NCBI GenBank assembly: GCA_001600455.1
Contig: BCKC01000011.1
Span: 1-64,000, forward strand
DNA: 64,000 bases
Direction: 5' to 3'
Source: Endocalyx cinctus
Lineage: Eukaryota; Ascomycota; Sordariomycetes; Amphisphaeriales; Apiosporaceae
Below, in pieces: positions 23,601 through 36,560 of this stretch; within the stretch, counting starts at the first letter, position 1; each line of letters opens with the position of its first letter. The notes below the pieces were generated by a model. That model was given only the letters and a program-made list of their open reading frames with translations, made no database searches and was not told where the DNA came from. The position numbers and the translations under genes are program-made.

Positions 23601-24776
23601 AAATTAGACGTTCATTAATACGTAGTAAGTGATGCTTACGAATTGCGGTGATGAACCGACAGGGCATATCTTCGGCAGATCGATGAAGTCGCATGTGGTG
23701 CGGGAAATAGAAATTGGCGACTTACTGTGGAATTGGCTAACTACACGCATGAGTATGTAACGTCGTCCAGTATGAGGATCGCATTGTACCATCAAAAGTA
23801 CGAATCTGGCGGACACGCATTGCAGTAACACTCAACTTAACTCGCTCATTCTCCACTTGTCTTCAACCTGACGGCCACGCCCTCAGAACCAAGCTTGCTG
23901 ATACTTTTAGGTAAGTAAATCATAATTACGTGCGACATCATCCGATGAGCGGTCGCGCGACTCGCTTATGAACTTCAAAATTATTCTATGCTAGGCTATA
24001 CTAGACGAACAGGAGAAGAAGAAGAAAAAAAACAGCTAATTGGATGACGCTTCAAGTGTCAGTGCAGTAGAGGAGGAAGATACCCCTGACTTTCCGTTGT
24101 CAAGCTTAAACGAGAACGCATCCTTGGTTACCACATGGCTGATGCGGCTGCGAATGCAACCTTATGTGGGTGAGAAATTCGCCAAGTGGTTCAAAAACTT
24201 CCGTGCCTCAATATTCTCTTTTGAAAATATTTCCGGTTGGCTCGTTTTCATACGAATCACACTCCTTTCCATCCATTCCCGAAAAACGGCATTGGACTCT
24301 GAAACGTATTGTCGCGAACGTGCTAGACAGAAAAAGAAGAAAAGAAAAAGGTCTCCCTAGCGTAGTACCACTCCAACTATCCCATTGGTCTGCGAACAGT
24401 GGATGCAATGTCGGTTATTTTCTTATTCACGGTAGCCCTACCGTGAACAGTTGTAATCGCTTAGGTGATAGAGGTTGTACAATGATTTAGGCGAGCTATA
24501 TGATGGCGGGTTTCCGTCCATACCTCATTCAATGGGTCCAAGGGGAACCAAAGCTTCTTGGCGCTTCATATGATTGATCTATAATTATTCTTTTGACGGC
24601 TTTTGCCCGATTATAAGATCGAAGCGAAGTTGACAGATCGTTGCCCGGTTAGGCTCTCGGGATTGTTCAACCAGCCCTAAAACTCTTGGTATCTTTTGAG
24701 GCTCACAGATTCTTTGCTTTTCCCTCCCATCCGGTAACCAGGTTTTCACCCTTTCGTTTTTATTTCTTCTCCAAAG
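17956..24776. other. 6.8-kb intergenic region with simple repeats
   Basis: The first few hundred bases look like 5' leader and promoter of the SWIRM gene (CT-rich on the minus strand). A 28-base A run lies at 20597-20624, followed by about five copies of AAGTC at 20655-20680. TACTCCGTA at 20376 and TACGGAGTA at 21556 are members of a dispersed motif. Frames at 19664-20209, 22677-22934 and 24040-24490 are short and lack family character; the 24040 frame has no ATG at its start. No RNA gene recognised. Confidence 0.5.
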
Positions 24777-25331
24777 ATGGCCGCCGTGCGATGGAAAAGC
24801 ACACTGTATTCATCAGATCGATTTGTAGAGGCCTGCGGTGCGGTGGTCTTCGCCGCCTCGAGCAGCAACAAAACACCAAAGGTCTGCCTGCTCTACTGCG
24901 CCGAGGACGACGAGTGGGTTCTGCCCAAAGGCCGAAGGAACTGCCACGAGTCCCGCTCCGTTACCGCAATCCGGGAGATTCGCGAAGAGACGGGCTACGA
25001 GATCAAGCTGCGACCGGTGACGCTCGTCACGCGCGCTCCATCCACCTTTGAGGCCGCCGATATAGTTGATTCCCCCAGAACGTACGACGGCCTTACGGAA
25101 CCATTTATGCTCGACGTGAGGGATCGGGGAGAGCAGGACGGTGTCAAGCTCGTGTGGTGGTTCATCGCTGACGTCAACGACAAGACGATCAAGGGAGAGG
25201 GAGAGCCAAAGTTCAAGACGAAATTTGTACGATCTGATGAGGCCATGGAAAGACTAACCTTCCAGATGGATCGCGATGTGCTCAAGAGGGCGATCGAGCT
25301 TATGGAAGATCCGAGAAACAATTGGATCTAG
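24777..25331 (+). CDS. Nudix hydrolase, diphosphoinositol-polyphosphate phosphohydrolase-like
   Basis: Single exon of 184 aa starting at the ATG of MAAVRWKSTLYSS. It contains a complete Nudix box in residues about 54-76: the Gly of LPKGRR..., Glu five residues on, then REIREETGY, matching G-x5-E-x7-RE-U-x-EE-x-G-U; the Glu residues bind the catalytic metal. It is preceded by WVLPKG, typical of the diadenosine/diphosphoinositol polyphosphate branch (Aps1/DIPP), and followed by a long C-terminal helix region (MDRDVLKRAIELMED). Expected reaction: hydrolysis of a nucleoside- or inositol-linked diphosphate in cytoplasm or nucleus. No signal peptide or membrane segment. Exact substrate not decidable from sequence. 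Confidence 0.88.
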   Translation: MAAVRWKSTLYSSDRFVEACGAVVFAASSSNKTPKVCLLYCAEDDEWVLPKGRRNCHESRSVTAIREIREETGYEIKLRPVTLVTRAPSTFEAADIVDSPRTYDGLTEPFMLDVRDRGEQDGVKLVWWFIADVNDKTIKGEGEPKFKTKFVRSDEAMERLTFQMDRDVLKRAIELMEDPRNNWI

Positions 25332-28103
25332 AAGTGGATTGACACGAAAAGATAGAGTGTAAGACGAGTCGTCTGGGACTAGAAAAGTATGGAATTCTTT
25401 GATAAGTGTAATATAATTAGAATAAGAAGATGATTACTTAAAGTAGTTGTTGACATTGAAAATTTCTTTGAGTATCATCAGTCACTATGAGAACATCGTG
25501 ATAAATGATAAATGTGGAATGCATCATGCTATGACTGATCGTCTTGAAAGAGTCTCATCATTGACATGAGTCATTATTTCCCTCATAAACAATATTATTC
25601 GGCGTAAATTCAGTTGAAATAACTATCGCGCATCTTCTATATCAGCGAAAGAAGTCTACACTGATAACTGTCATAAAATATACGGGGAAACAATGCTGTC
25701 CACTGACGTAATATGGCTCTACCCTTTTCTGTGAAAATCACCCATTTATCTTCGCTCACCTGTTCCTAGCACATCAGTCATGCCAGATAAGACCTAGCTC
25801 GAGAACATCTTTCTTTAGCGTGGATCCTATGAATTATACCGTTGCGAAATGTTTTCTTGAGCCGAGAACGCCTGTTTCACGTCTGTCGTTTCAAGGATCG
25901 AAACAAAGTTACCAACTTCAAGGGCTGGTTATATCTCGGCTCTTCGATATAGATCGATGCCGCTTCAGCACATCTCTGTGACCACATATTTCCTCCCTGG
26001 TAGCTCTCTTTGAACTGGCGAGACTGTTACGGTTGAACTTCTCGAAGGTGGCGTTGGCACTTCGAGAGCGTGCCGAGGTGCTTGGATTCACGTCGGCCAT
26101 TTTACAAGTACCTACTGCGTGAATAATGATGCTTGATTATAATCCTGATAGATACCCCGAAATCCAACCCCGGCTTGACGTCCACGGAAAATTGACCGCC
26201 TACCACCTCTGGTGGGGTTGTGGTTGGGGTTGGTTGAGTTAACGTGGTAGTTACCTACAAAATTCTTGTTGCAGCGGAATAGAAGTTGCTCTGCGTATTT
26301 ATTTATAGCGTACAGTGGTAAAGGTTAGAAATGACGTTAGTGTCGCTGATTCCGAAATGCCTGTGGGATCCTGTTATTTGCTAGGTCTACCACCTTATAA
26401 ACCGAGAGGAGTATATGGGATATTCTTTCGGTTGTCGAAGCCAACGATATAATACAAGATGCGTTAACCATTATTAACGAAAGGTACAATTTTAAAAGAT
26501 CGTGACTTCATTTGTAAATATTATATAGTTATAATTTTCGCCAACAATTTTGAAAATATGGTTTATCATTTCTGTAGGCAAAAGGATGATGCTTCGTGAC
26601 GAATTGTGCGAAATCGAGACCCCTGAACCCAAATCCAGTAATTTTTCGGTGATTGCCAGAGGGAATGGTTGCATTCACGAGGGTAAGCAAGAGAACGGAA
26701 ACGGAAGAAACATCGTAGTAGTCGATGGAAAACATATTCCCATCGAACTTGCCTTTATCGACGCCCCCACAGAGCAGATACGTGAAGGGGAAACATCACC
26801 AGCGTCACCGTCAAACCAAATAATGTACGCTTCCTTATTTATCTATTCAATAACTCGATGATAAGTACTCTCACATGGGGTCCAGTTAAGGCCATCAAAC
26901 TCGACATTGTCCTCCTATTCGCCATCTGCCCATACCTTAACCTAAAATTAGTCGAGACTAGAGCGCGGATGAGTAACAGACTATTGATGACTCCTTTCTA
27001 CACTATAGGGCCAACAAATCCACAGAAGAGAGGACTTCGATTTCAATATCATCCTCCTCGAGGGGTTGACACGCTGTGTACACCTCAAATCCTATAACGA
27101 CACTAGAGGCAAGAAATACTACGTAGAGTGTCTAGGCGAACCTCGCCGTTCTCATATGAATTGATCGGTACAGAACGCGACCTACTGTGGTACTTTCGTT
27201 TCATATATTATTTTATCCGAGTTCGTTATTTAGGGAAAATAGCTTAGCCCCCCCGCCCCCACTTCCCAGAGGCAGGCTATAACGACTCCGAGACTTGTAG
27301 CAAGCCCCTTAGCGACTTCTTTCAAGTATTTCGCAGTGTTTGATAGAGAGATGTATCAGCTTTTCTCATCAAATGTTTGGTATAAAATCTCATATATTTG
27401 CTTTGATGACTCCCAGTTAATTTTCGGCCCGGACCGAGCTGAACAGCGTGGTGCAGTAATAACTTTTTTGATGCCAAGATAAAATTGGTGCAGTTAACTC
27501 CACGGGGCTTAGAAAATACTCAATAGTTATGGATATATTATGAAGAGCTATTGAGAGTAGCTGAATTACGTAGACTGGAAAATCGATCAATTCTGTGCAA
27601 GTTATTACTTATTCAGATTTATAGATTTTGCTAGTTTTTAAAGATGCAGCGTAGTGTACTAAGTTCTAGCGGTATTAGTGGAGGCGTTCCCTGTAAATTA
27701 ATGCAAGCTATTGAACTGTAGCTATAACAAAGCCCTAACAGACCTAAGGAAACGCTCTCGGAGGTAATTAAGTTAACATGGAGGTCTCCTTAATATGTGT
27801 CAAAACCCGAGATCCATGACCTACGACGCTCACCTGGGCTCAGGTTAGAAAAAAAAAAAAAAAAAAACCTCCTCAAGCAAAGCTTGCATATACAACACTA
27901 AATGTACAAGTCGGCCATGAACTAAAAACAAAGGGACCATCCAGTGTTTTAGCTATCTTCCCACTGTCAAGGTGTTCCGGGAAATGTCATCATTTTCCAA
28001 ATCACAAGGGATTGAATTCTTGTCCTCGCCCGAATTGCCTACGTTAGTAGCTTGGAGCCTCCCCTTAAGTGACCTGCTTATAACACAAGCGCAAGTAATC
28101 CAA
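25332..28103. other. 2.8-kb intergenic region
   Basis: A 60-codon minus-strand frame at 25918-26100 (starting MADVNPSTSARSRSANATF) reads protein-like but has no supported exons or family. The plus frame at 26550-26861 is featureless. An 18-base A run lies at 27849-27866 and a C-rich patch near 27248. No RNA gene or repeat recognised. Confidence 0.45.
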
Positions 28104-28820
28104 TCATATTGATTCAGTCGTTGATCCAACTTGATCCAACAAACGCTGCATGGAGAGGAACCAATTTTCAAGCGTGACTTTCGTGGGTGTGGCCGGCTGA
28201 CATCGGGGGCATAAACCATACCCATCATGGAGAGATGCCTGCTGATAGTCTGATGGTTTAATATTCGACCCTATGGTGCAACGGTGGGCTAGATTTAGTG
28301 CGTTCCTCTCGTGCTCACGGTATTTTCCATCCTCCTCGATATCGTCGTAGTTACCGTCGCCGGATCCGTCGGGAGTGCTAGGACAGTAAACATTCGACAC
28401 GGACGAGAACGGAGAAGGGGACGGGAGGCTGGGTCTGGAATATGACGAGCTTCGAGCATTATAACGATCTTTCTTCACCTCCTGGCATGACCGGGTGCAG
28501 TAGGAATGATCAAAATCAACCCGTCTGCGCTTACCTGGAGGTGATTCCCTATGGTTTTCATCTTCGTGTTGACGTCGCTTACGCTTCGGGCTCGAGAAAG
28601 ACGTGGGAACAAAACCACAACACGGGGAACTCATAATATTGTTACATTCTTGTGAATTGAGAAACCTGCCCTTTCCACTGACTACGAAGTTGCAATGACA
28701 ATTGGAATCAGTGCAGACTGGGCTGCTCATGCGGGACGTAGCCATGGCGGCTTGATTGGAAGTCGATTCTTGAGGACGGTTGAACCTGCCGTTCTGTGTC
28801 ATATTAGGCTTACCCTCCAT
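28104..28820 (-). CDS. Hypothetical basic Cys-containing protein
   Basis: Single 238-aa frame from a true ATG (MEGKPNMTQNGRF). No domain recognised. Visible features: a cysteine group CTDSNCHC near residues 36-43 and CC near 67; two basic nuclear-localisation-like clusters, PKRKRRQ (about 78-84) and GKRRRVD (about 95-101); a Ser/Pro-rich middle; an acidic patch DDIEEDGKYREHE; and a C-terminal LCPRCQP pair followed by an amphipathic stretch (TLENWFLSMQRLLDQV). Frame length and composition exceed what chance frames in the neighbourhood show, which supports a real gene, but an unseen intron or an orphan non-gene cannot be excluded. A nuclear location is inferred only from the basic clusters. Confidence 0.5.
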   Translation of the reverse strand: MEGKPNMTQNGRFNRPQESTSNQAAMATSRMSSPVCTDSNCHCNFVVSGKGRFLNSQECNNIMSSPCCGFVPTSFSSPKRKRRQHEDENHRESPPGKRRRVDFDHSYCTRSCQEVKKDRYNARSSSYSRPSLPSPSPFSSVSNVYCPSTPDGSGDGNYDDIEEDGKYREHERNALNLAHRCTIGSNIKPSDYQQASLHDGYGLCPRCQPATPTKVTLENWFLSMQRLLDQVGSTTESI

Positions 28821-30084
28821 GGTGATAATAGAGAGGAGGGATCAAACAAGTCAAAATGGAGACATCTGGTGAGTTTCGGATGGAAGAAAGCCAACACGGA
28901 TAAATTTATCTACAATAAAGAGTAGAAAACTACCCCATCGTTATCAGTTTAACCTACCGGTTGAAATTATACTCGAGAAATAAAATTTCGTGATAGTGAC
29001 GGAATGAGCTAGCAGTCATTTAATATTTATATCTGCCCACCGCAATATCAATCAAGAAGTATGTTTGAAAATAGAGGCATTCTTCTGTGGTAGTACTGTT
29101 ATACTTGTAATTGCTTTCTTTGTTCGTAAATGAAACGAATTGAGGGTTGACACAAACAACACGCCTTTGTCATATATCTGGTTATCCAGAGAAGAGGGGG
29201 AAAAAACTTCCAAGCTGCTTCACTTTACCCAGAAATAATTAGAGTAGCGATGATCTTAGCTTGTGACCTACTTTTCATACTTCAAGTCATCATGATATTA
29301 AACCACTGAGGTACCCCTAACTATCTTAAGTATTCTAATACCATAGCACCTTGACCGCTTTGTTCAAATCACGTTACTCTAGAGATGCTTATGTCTGATA
29401 TAATGCCCCTTAAGACGCATATGTGATTCAAGACAGTATATTGCGACGGCTAGCATATGTTCTTCTTTCAGATATCATCTTAACGTGATCACGCTACCAG
29501 ATAGATGGTACGGAATGGCTAAAAAAGACTTTTGTCGAAGCCTAGAAAATCTACAGGGTAGAGAGCAGTAAAAGCTAAAAGTTTTTAGATTAAACTTAGT
29601 AGGAAGAAATATGTATTGTTTACTATCTGAAAGAAACGTAGGCATGTATAGCTGGGACTCTAGGAGGTAGACCTCCAAGTCCACAATTTAGTCTATCATA
29701 GCGTATCCTGCGCTACAGTTTTCTATATGGATGAAAATATGATAGAAAAAGTAATCTGACCAGAGTAGAAACTTGGGTTTATGAACTGTATAAATATAGA
29801 AGTTGGGATGCACAGTTTATATGGTGTATCGACCATGAACGCGACCTAATCAAGTCGCGTGATTATTACTGTAATGCACCCGTAGACGCGATGCCACTCA
29901 TGATTTGTCCAATCACTTTAGTACTGTGGCTTAGCATAAAGAGATACGAAGGAAGTAGAATAGGTACACTGGCGAAAGAGAAAATATCAAATGAAACAAG
30001 AAGAAGAAGAAGTGATAGGAAAAAAAAAGATGAAAAAAATAAATAAATAGATAAATAGATAGATAAATAAATAAATAAAAAGTG
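28821..30084. other. Intergenic region
   Basis: No protein frame with character. Just before the tRNA gene there is an A/T-rich tract of AAATAAATAGATAAATAGAT repeats (about 30035-30080), which contains the oligo-T stretches on the minus strand suitable for RNA polymerase III termination downstream of the tRNA. Confidence 0.5.
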
Positions 30085-30176
30085 CACCCCACCTCGGACT
30101 CGAACCGAGAATCTTTGGCTTTTCACATATTTCAATGTTTAGGAGGCCAACGAGTTAACCATTTCTCTAGTAGGGC
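30085..30176 (-). tRNA. tRNA-Arg (anticodon CCU) with 19-nt intron
   Basis: On the minus strand the acceptor stem GCCCTAC pairs with GTGGGGT. The anticodon stem TTGGC/GCCAA pairs perfectly around loop CTCCTA...A with anticodon CCT, giving arginine (AGG codon). The T arm is CTCGG-TTCGAGT-CCGAG. Between A37 and A38 there is an extra 19 nt, the canonical place for a nuclear tRNA intron. Mature length 73 nt including the discriminator base; oligo-T follows on the same strand. Confidence 0.9.
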
Positions 30177-33100
30177 AACGGAATTGTTGGCAGTTACTTG
30201 CTTATTTGGTTTTAAGAAGGAGTAATGAGAAATGCCTGGATAGGCATGTATCCATCGGATGAATCAAAACAAACAAACAAAACCTCTAATCGATAACTAA
30301 ACGATTGCTTTTTACGACAAGCAACAAAATATAAATAAATAAATACATAAAATAAGATACGTCCGTTTTGCTCAGCGCACCTACCCTTGCGTTATCCCGT
30401 TTGGGCAATATGGACAGCTGCATTTTTAACGACTTCTACCGTTGTCTGCCTGCGCGAGGCACATTAGTTTTTGTCAGGCTGAAATTTTATTACTTGTTAC
30501 GGTAGTGAATGTTACTTCGGGGAATCTAGTCCGCCTCATGTTTTCTACTTCGACCTGTTACTTCTCAATAATTGAAAAAATACCTTGCATATGGACTTGC
30601 ATTGCATCAGCCAACAATATATGTTTGCACGTCTGGGCTGAACTCAGCCACCCTGCGATGGTACCGTATATCGTTCGCCCGGTTTTGCCGTTTGCTCGAC
30701 CCATCTACATACTTAAATACATAAAAAATAACCTACTAAATTACCATAATGCCACACTATCATGCCGTCATACTTTAGACGACTAGAGATATCTCCTTTG
30801 CCGCTTGAGTTTTATTAGCCCTTGCGTGGAGTTGCATTTGAGCCATCGAAAACATGACTAGCCGCGATGAAGAGGAGACTGTCCGAAGAGGAGGTGATAT
30901 CTTCAGCTTGTGACAGCCCAATCGAATGACTACCTAGTAGGTGATTGCTGCAATTTTTCTATAAGCTGCAATATTGAGACCTTTGATACGGTAATCATGA
31001 ATAATGATAATTAAGTAAAGAGGACAACGGATAACAACACTTGGCTCAATGCCGAATCTTATACTAGATATATTATGCTAATGACCTTCTTGAATATCTA
31101 CTTGACTTCTTGAAGGGCATTTCGCTTAACCTCGTACTTCGTTGTATTTTTATGGAGCCGGACCTACCATATAAACATGTTAGATGTCACGGAAAAGTGA
31201 GATTCAATATAAGGGGCCTTTATGGTGATTGGAGGAATGAGAAGTTAGTATTTCCTACAAACTGGGGTAAGTGACTATGATAAACAATGTATAAGAATAC
31301 CCAACGAGATCTTTAATAGCCTTGTGGATTATAACACAAGACCATTTCTCATTAGTAGCTTTCGACTTTCTAGCTATCTAGTCTCTAGTGTCTATTTTTA
31401 CCGCTCTCGAGAAAATTCGGATAATAGCTATATGCTCTTCTTCAACAGATTCAATTGGACCATTCTTCTGGGTACAAAAAATAATCTGGTGAGTAGAAAA
31501 TGCTTCGTTATACTCGTTTTCACATACACCCAACTCCCGGTGAATCTAATCTCATACAGTACCATATTCGAAAACACCATTCACGCTGATCGAATGTAAT
31601 ACGTACTAGCTTCACGAGCAAACTCCATGGCCCGTCCAATCGTAATTATAGGGCTACGACCTCTGTTTATTACTCGTTCGAGAGATGAGAGAATTATCAT
31701 GCACGGTACCATTTGTCAGATCTTGGTTAAGGCATGATATACAAGTTGTAACAAGCCAAAATTGACCGTGTCTACTGTCCCGGTAGATATTACAGCGAAC
31801 CTTATAATCATGCGTCCTACGAAGAAGAAGTAATAGAAATAGTGTTAGGCTGCAGAGCAAGGCAAGATTATAAATAAAGCCTCTCAGTTAATTATGAAGT
31901 AGATAGTTTCATAGACTGGAATTGTTATACTAATATTAACCCTCGCCCTCATCGTATTCCTTCTAATAAAGATAAATAAAGAAGGCTCCTATTTCTACGC
32001 ATAAATTCTACTCTAGATACCCTTGTAATAGATAGTATGATGCTCTTAACTCATGATACGTTGTATTTCTTATACATATACTGATACGGTAGGTAATTAC
32101 CCGGTGATCGTGACGACTCTATACTCACCTCCGTCAGCTTTTCTTTCTTTCTTTTCCCGTTTCAAGCTTCGAAGCGGTCATGAATAATACACATCATCTT
32201 CGAGGTGAGGACCATGATGATAGTAATCTAATAACATAAATATAATTCCATCTTATATCCGTCATTAATAATTCTTTGTTACAATCAATTTATCTCTCTT
32301 GATCAATATAGAGATAAGCCGCCGGCGTAGCTCACGCCCTTCTGCTGTGATGACAACTGAAAGGGGCGATTAATAATCAGTAACTATTAAGTTGATCCAA
32401 TCACCGCTATTATAGCGCCTTAGTGGTGTACGAAATCTTAATCTTATTGGCGTTGATCTTAGTGAGGTTATAAACTATATGTGCAGGTAAGAAATCAGTC
32501 CCCTTCGACGTTACTTTTGACGTAAAAGTCTACGTGATCGAGTATATATGCTTTTGATACAAGTACGTGTACCGTAAATTTATTTCGGTACGAGCTACCT
32601 ATGGAAGTAACTGTGAAAGAAGAAGAATAAAATTGCGTAAAGTATTCATTTGACGTCGAGAAACACTTAGATATTAAAGGGTGTTAAGTATAATTGGGTC
32701 CGGGAAAAAAGTCTCGCTTAATTTATTGGAGAGCGGGTACGCGGGTACACGGGTACACAGGTACACGGACACCGGGACAGCCTCCGTGGCTCGCGGCTCC
32801 ACTGGTCCAACTTCCGCTGACCGCTTGGATATCACAAGCATAATAACATATCCACTGCAGGGAAAGGGAGCATGATATTTCCGAGATAGGAATTTATTTA
32901 CTTTCGGTGTATGAGAGAGAGCATGGATACACTGCAGCGCCAAGCTATCACTGGAGGTGATGATGAGCGAGAGACTGGAGTATGTTCAGGTATAAATTGT
33001 TCTATATTCCTTCTCTAAATGCTTTTTCTCAGTTCCCCTTCGGTCTGACATCTCTCAATTTTGATTCGAAAACAAGCAGATTTTCTTTAGGTATCTATCC

Positions 33101-33901
33101 TGCTGTATTTCGTCCTCGCCGCAGAATCACAGCTTGAAGCAAATTATAAGTAAGTTTGAAACATGTTTTTTCTTTTTTCTTTTTTTACCTTACCCCCCAT
33201 CATCACTCCATCATTAAGTAAGTACAAAGCATAAACACAGATGAAATGAGGGGCAATCGACGGATGCTCCAATATTTGCAATGGGTCTAGACCCTTACTC
33301 AATAACAGGGAATAACCAACGCGCCTCTTCAGTTACCTGGTTCACTTAAGGTTACATTGTAGGAGGAGCTTAGTGGAGGTTTCTGTTATCTTCGTCAATT
33401 CACGTTATATCATAGTCACAATTTCATCATATATTTTTTAACGCTAGAGAAGGGATTCCCCGCTCGCATTGACTCAATCACTTAATGTCGAAGTATCGGT
33501 CAATTAAATCATCTTGAGCAAGAGTACCATGCAGTTAGTTCTCCTCAGTCCCAGTAATGATGAATATCAGGGTTGGTGAGGGGGGGGGGGGGGGGGGGGA
33601 GGGAAGCTTCATGCATTGATAAGACAGGACAAGTGTCAGAAAATTGGCCCATTATGTATCTACCTACTATTAAATGCCTACTAATGCCAAGTCCTGTCTT
33701 GCCTCCCTTTAATAAGAACGTTATCCTCAAAATTCCCAAAGACATCGACGGGTGATTTTACTGATAACTCTATATCTAGCGATTACTATTATATATTCTC
33801 CCTTCGTCAAGGTCGTCGAGTACAAGACGAAAACACGCTAGTTGGAATTTGGTAGATCGTACGGACACATAGAGACAGAAGTAGGAAGATCATAATACAT
33901 C
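30177..33901. other. 3.7-kb intergenic region
   Basis: Frames at 30442-30786, 31324-31599 and 32674-32943 show no family features. An 8-bp tandem repeat (GCGGGTAC, GCGGGTAC, ACGGGTAC, ACAGGTAC) sits at 32733-32764. A run of 20 G lies at 33580-33599, about 300 bp before the GMC oxidoreductase start. No further RNA gene seen. Confidence 0.5.
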
Positions 33902-35687
33902 ATGGGATCTTCAACGCCAGAATACGATTTCATAGTTGTCGGCAGCGGGCCGGCAGGTTGCTGCGTCGCGGCGGGCGTTGCCAATTCGGCCAAGAAGCCT
34001 AAGGTCTTGCTTCTGGAAGCGGGCGGTCCCAACAGCGACCGAAGCTTGCGTGTCGACGGCAAGCGCTGGATCACGTTCCAGGAGAACGGCATGAACTGGG
34101 GTTACAAGACCGCTCCCCAGGAGCACTGCGCCAACCGGGAGCTCGACTACTCGCGCGGTCTCGGCCTCGGCGGGTCCAGCGCCATCAACTTTGGCGTCTT
34201 CACCGTCGGCGCCAAGGACGACTACGAGGAGTGGGCTCGGATCGTCGGCGACGACAGCTTCGGCTGGGAGAAGATGCAGGCCAGGCTGAAGAAGCTCGAG
34301 AAGTTCAACGGCGTGCCCCCGGCCGGTCAGGGCCTCGACAAGTACGCCTCCCCCGAGACGGCCAACCACGGCACGGCGGGCGGGCTGAAGACCGGTTACG
34401 CGAAGAAGGCCGAATCCGACCTGAACGAGGTGATGGATGCGCTGCAGAAGAACACGGGCGTGCCCGTCAACCCGGACCACAACTCGGGAAGCCCCATCGG
34501 TCTGTCGTTGCTGATCACGTCCAGCGACTCTGGATTACGATCCACGTCCCAAGACCTCATCACACCGGCACCTGAAAACTTGACCGTCGAGACAAATGCT
34601 GCGGTGAAAACTCTCATCTTGGCGGAAGACGGTAAGAAGGTGGTTGGTGTCGAATTGAAAAACGGCAAGAAGTGTAAGTTTTATGAATCCAGTCTCTTTC
34701 TACCTCCTGGTCAAGTATTCGACTAACTTTTCTCATATAGACTACGCCTCCAAAGAAGTTGTTCTCTCGGCTGGTTCCTTGAACAACCCTCACATCCTCA
34801 TGCACTCGGGTATCGGACCCAAGAGCGAGATGGAAGCGTTCGGACTGCCCGTCGTGCACGACGTGCCCGCGATCGGCAAGGGTCTGCGCGACCACATGTT
34901 CACGCCGCTGGTGTACCGACGCGCGGAAGGGACGACGACGCGCGCGTCCTTCTACGGCAAGAAGGAAGCGCAAGACGCCGCTCTCGAGCAGTGGGCCAAG
35001 GACGGCACGGGCGACTGGTCCGTGTACGCGTGCGAGATGGGTATCGGCTTCTTCAAGCTGCCGAAGCTGATGGCCTCGCCCGAGTTCGCCGCTCTGCCCG
35101 AAGAGACCAAGACCTTCCTCGACAAGCCGACCGTGCCGCACTACGAGATCCTCACCCACTTCCCCATCCACTTCTTCATCCCCGGCTTCCCCGAGGAGGA
35201 CCTCGACTACAACGCGCTCCTCGTCTTCCACTTCAACGAGCAGGCTCGCGGCGAGGTCACGCTGCAGTCGGCGGACCCCGACGTCCCCCTGAAGTTCGAC
35301 CCCAAGTTCCTCAGTACCCCGTTCGATAAGAGGGTCGCTATCGAGGCTCTCCGCGATGGTCTTCGGGTCGCTCGCGCGGAAGGGTTCGTGAAGAATAACG
35401 TCAAGACGATAGTGGGCCCGGCCGGCGAGGACGACGAGTCGCTCTTGGAGCACTGGAGGCAGACGATCGGATCCAGCTGGCATATGACGGGTACGGTCAA
35501 AATGGGTAAGCCCGGCGATAAGGACGCCGCGGTGGATAAGGACTTTAAGTTCATGGGTGTTGAGGGCTTGCGTGTCGCGGATATGAGTGTCCTCCCCGTG
35601 CTTCATAACGCTCACGTTCAGGCTATCGCTTACTTGGCGGGTATGGCTTGCGCTGATAAGATTGTGCAGGAACATGGACTTGCTTGA
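33902..35687 (+). CDS. GMC-family FAD oxidoreductase
   Basis: Two exons, join(33902..34673,34741..35687), 572 aa; the 67-nt intron restores Tyr258 and the frame. The N-terminal FAD/ADP-binding fold reads DFIVVGSGPAGCCVAAGVAN (about 9-28) with LLLEAGG after it. The GMC signature 1 region is GLGLGGSSAINFGVF, and the signature 2-like region is SAGSLNNPHILMHSGIGP (267-284). The C-terminal catalytic pair is expected at His505 (SSWHMTGT) and His549 (HNAHVQA), both present. No signal peptide or membrane segment, so an intracellular flavoenzyme oxidising an alcohol or aldehyde is likely; the substrate is unknown. The gene is markedly GC-richer than its flanks. The long minus-strand frame over exon 2 is a shadow of its codon bias. 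Confidence 0.92.
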
Positions 35688-36560
35688 TTATAAAATTGCT
35701 CAAAATAAAAAAGGGAGGACTGAAGAGAGTGTTTATATTGAAGTACTGGCATGGAATACAAAATAAAGAGGTTTACAAATACTTGAGTATATATACATAG
35801 GTACCTAGGTAGGTACTTGTTGGAACAGATATTAGTATATAGAAGAGTGCTGAACATCGCTATTCCTAAAGTCATTAGCGGGTGTTTGGTCGCCTAAAAT
35901 TTAAACCTCTCTATAATACGTTTCTTACGGGAACACCCTGCCTTTTTTGGAATCAATTTTACAATCAATGTTTCCCCCCCTTTTCGCTAATTGTGAACCT
36001 GTCTTAATTGCGTGTGTGAAATATCTGATAAATTGGTGCGCTTTTTTATGAGCATGCTTACTTCGCTTATTTTCACTTAACAGTTTCATTTCATTCATTT
36101 TTCTCTGGTTTTACATAGTTTTCCCATGTACCACTAAATGAAAAAAAGTTGACTGTTTTCACACCGCTTAACATTTTCTTTATGCCTTCTCCTATCTGTT
36201 TTGACATACCACGCCCTTGAAAGAAGATAATTTACACATACCCTCCATGGTTATTAAAGACCTGGGAGGAGAAAATCCAAAAAATATCCGAAGGTCATAG
36301 AACCCATACCATACCTTTCGAGATATGTCCATCTAATTGCCGTGCACGGCGATTTTCACTGCCACTTCGCTGTGTGTCCTTTCCCTAGTAAGTCGAAATT
36401 AAGCATACACAATCTTTTCTCCTGGAGAGAAAATAAATACATAAGGGATTGTTTCGCTAATTATCGCGTTTCGTCTTCTCCATGACAGTGGCACGCGAGC
36501 CTCTGTGGTCTAGGAAATAATGATACTCGGAAACTTCGCCGAGCTAATCAACTTGGGTAA

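Noticed and set aside
24040..24490. Two overlapping plus-strand frames of 106 and 108 codons
   Set aside because: The first has no ATG at its start, neither has a recognisable domain, and they occupy the same bases in different frames.
34614..35675. Long minus-strand frame (353 codons) over the GMC oxidoreductase
   Set aside because: It is the antisense of a GC-rich coding exon; the plus strand has full GMC motifs, and the minus translation is Val/Glu/Arg-rich with no family.
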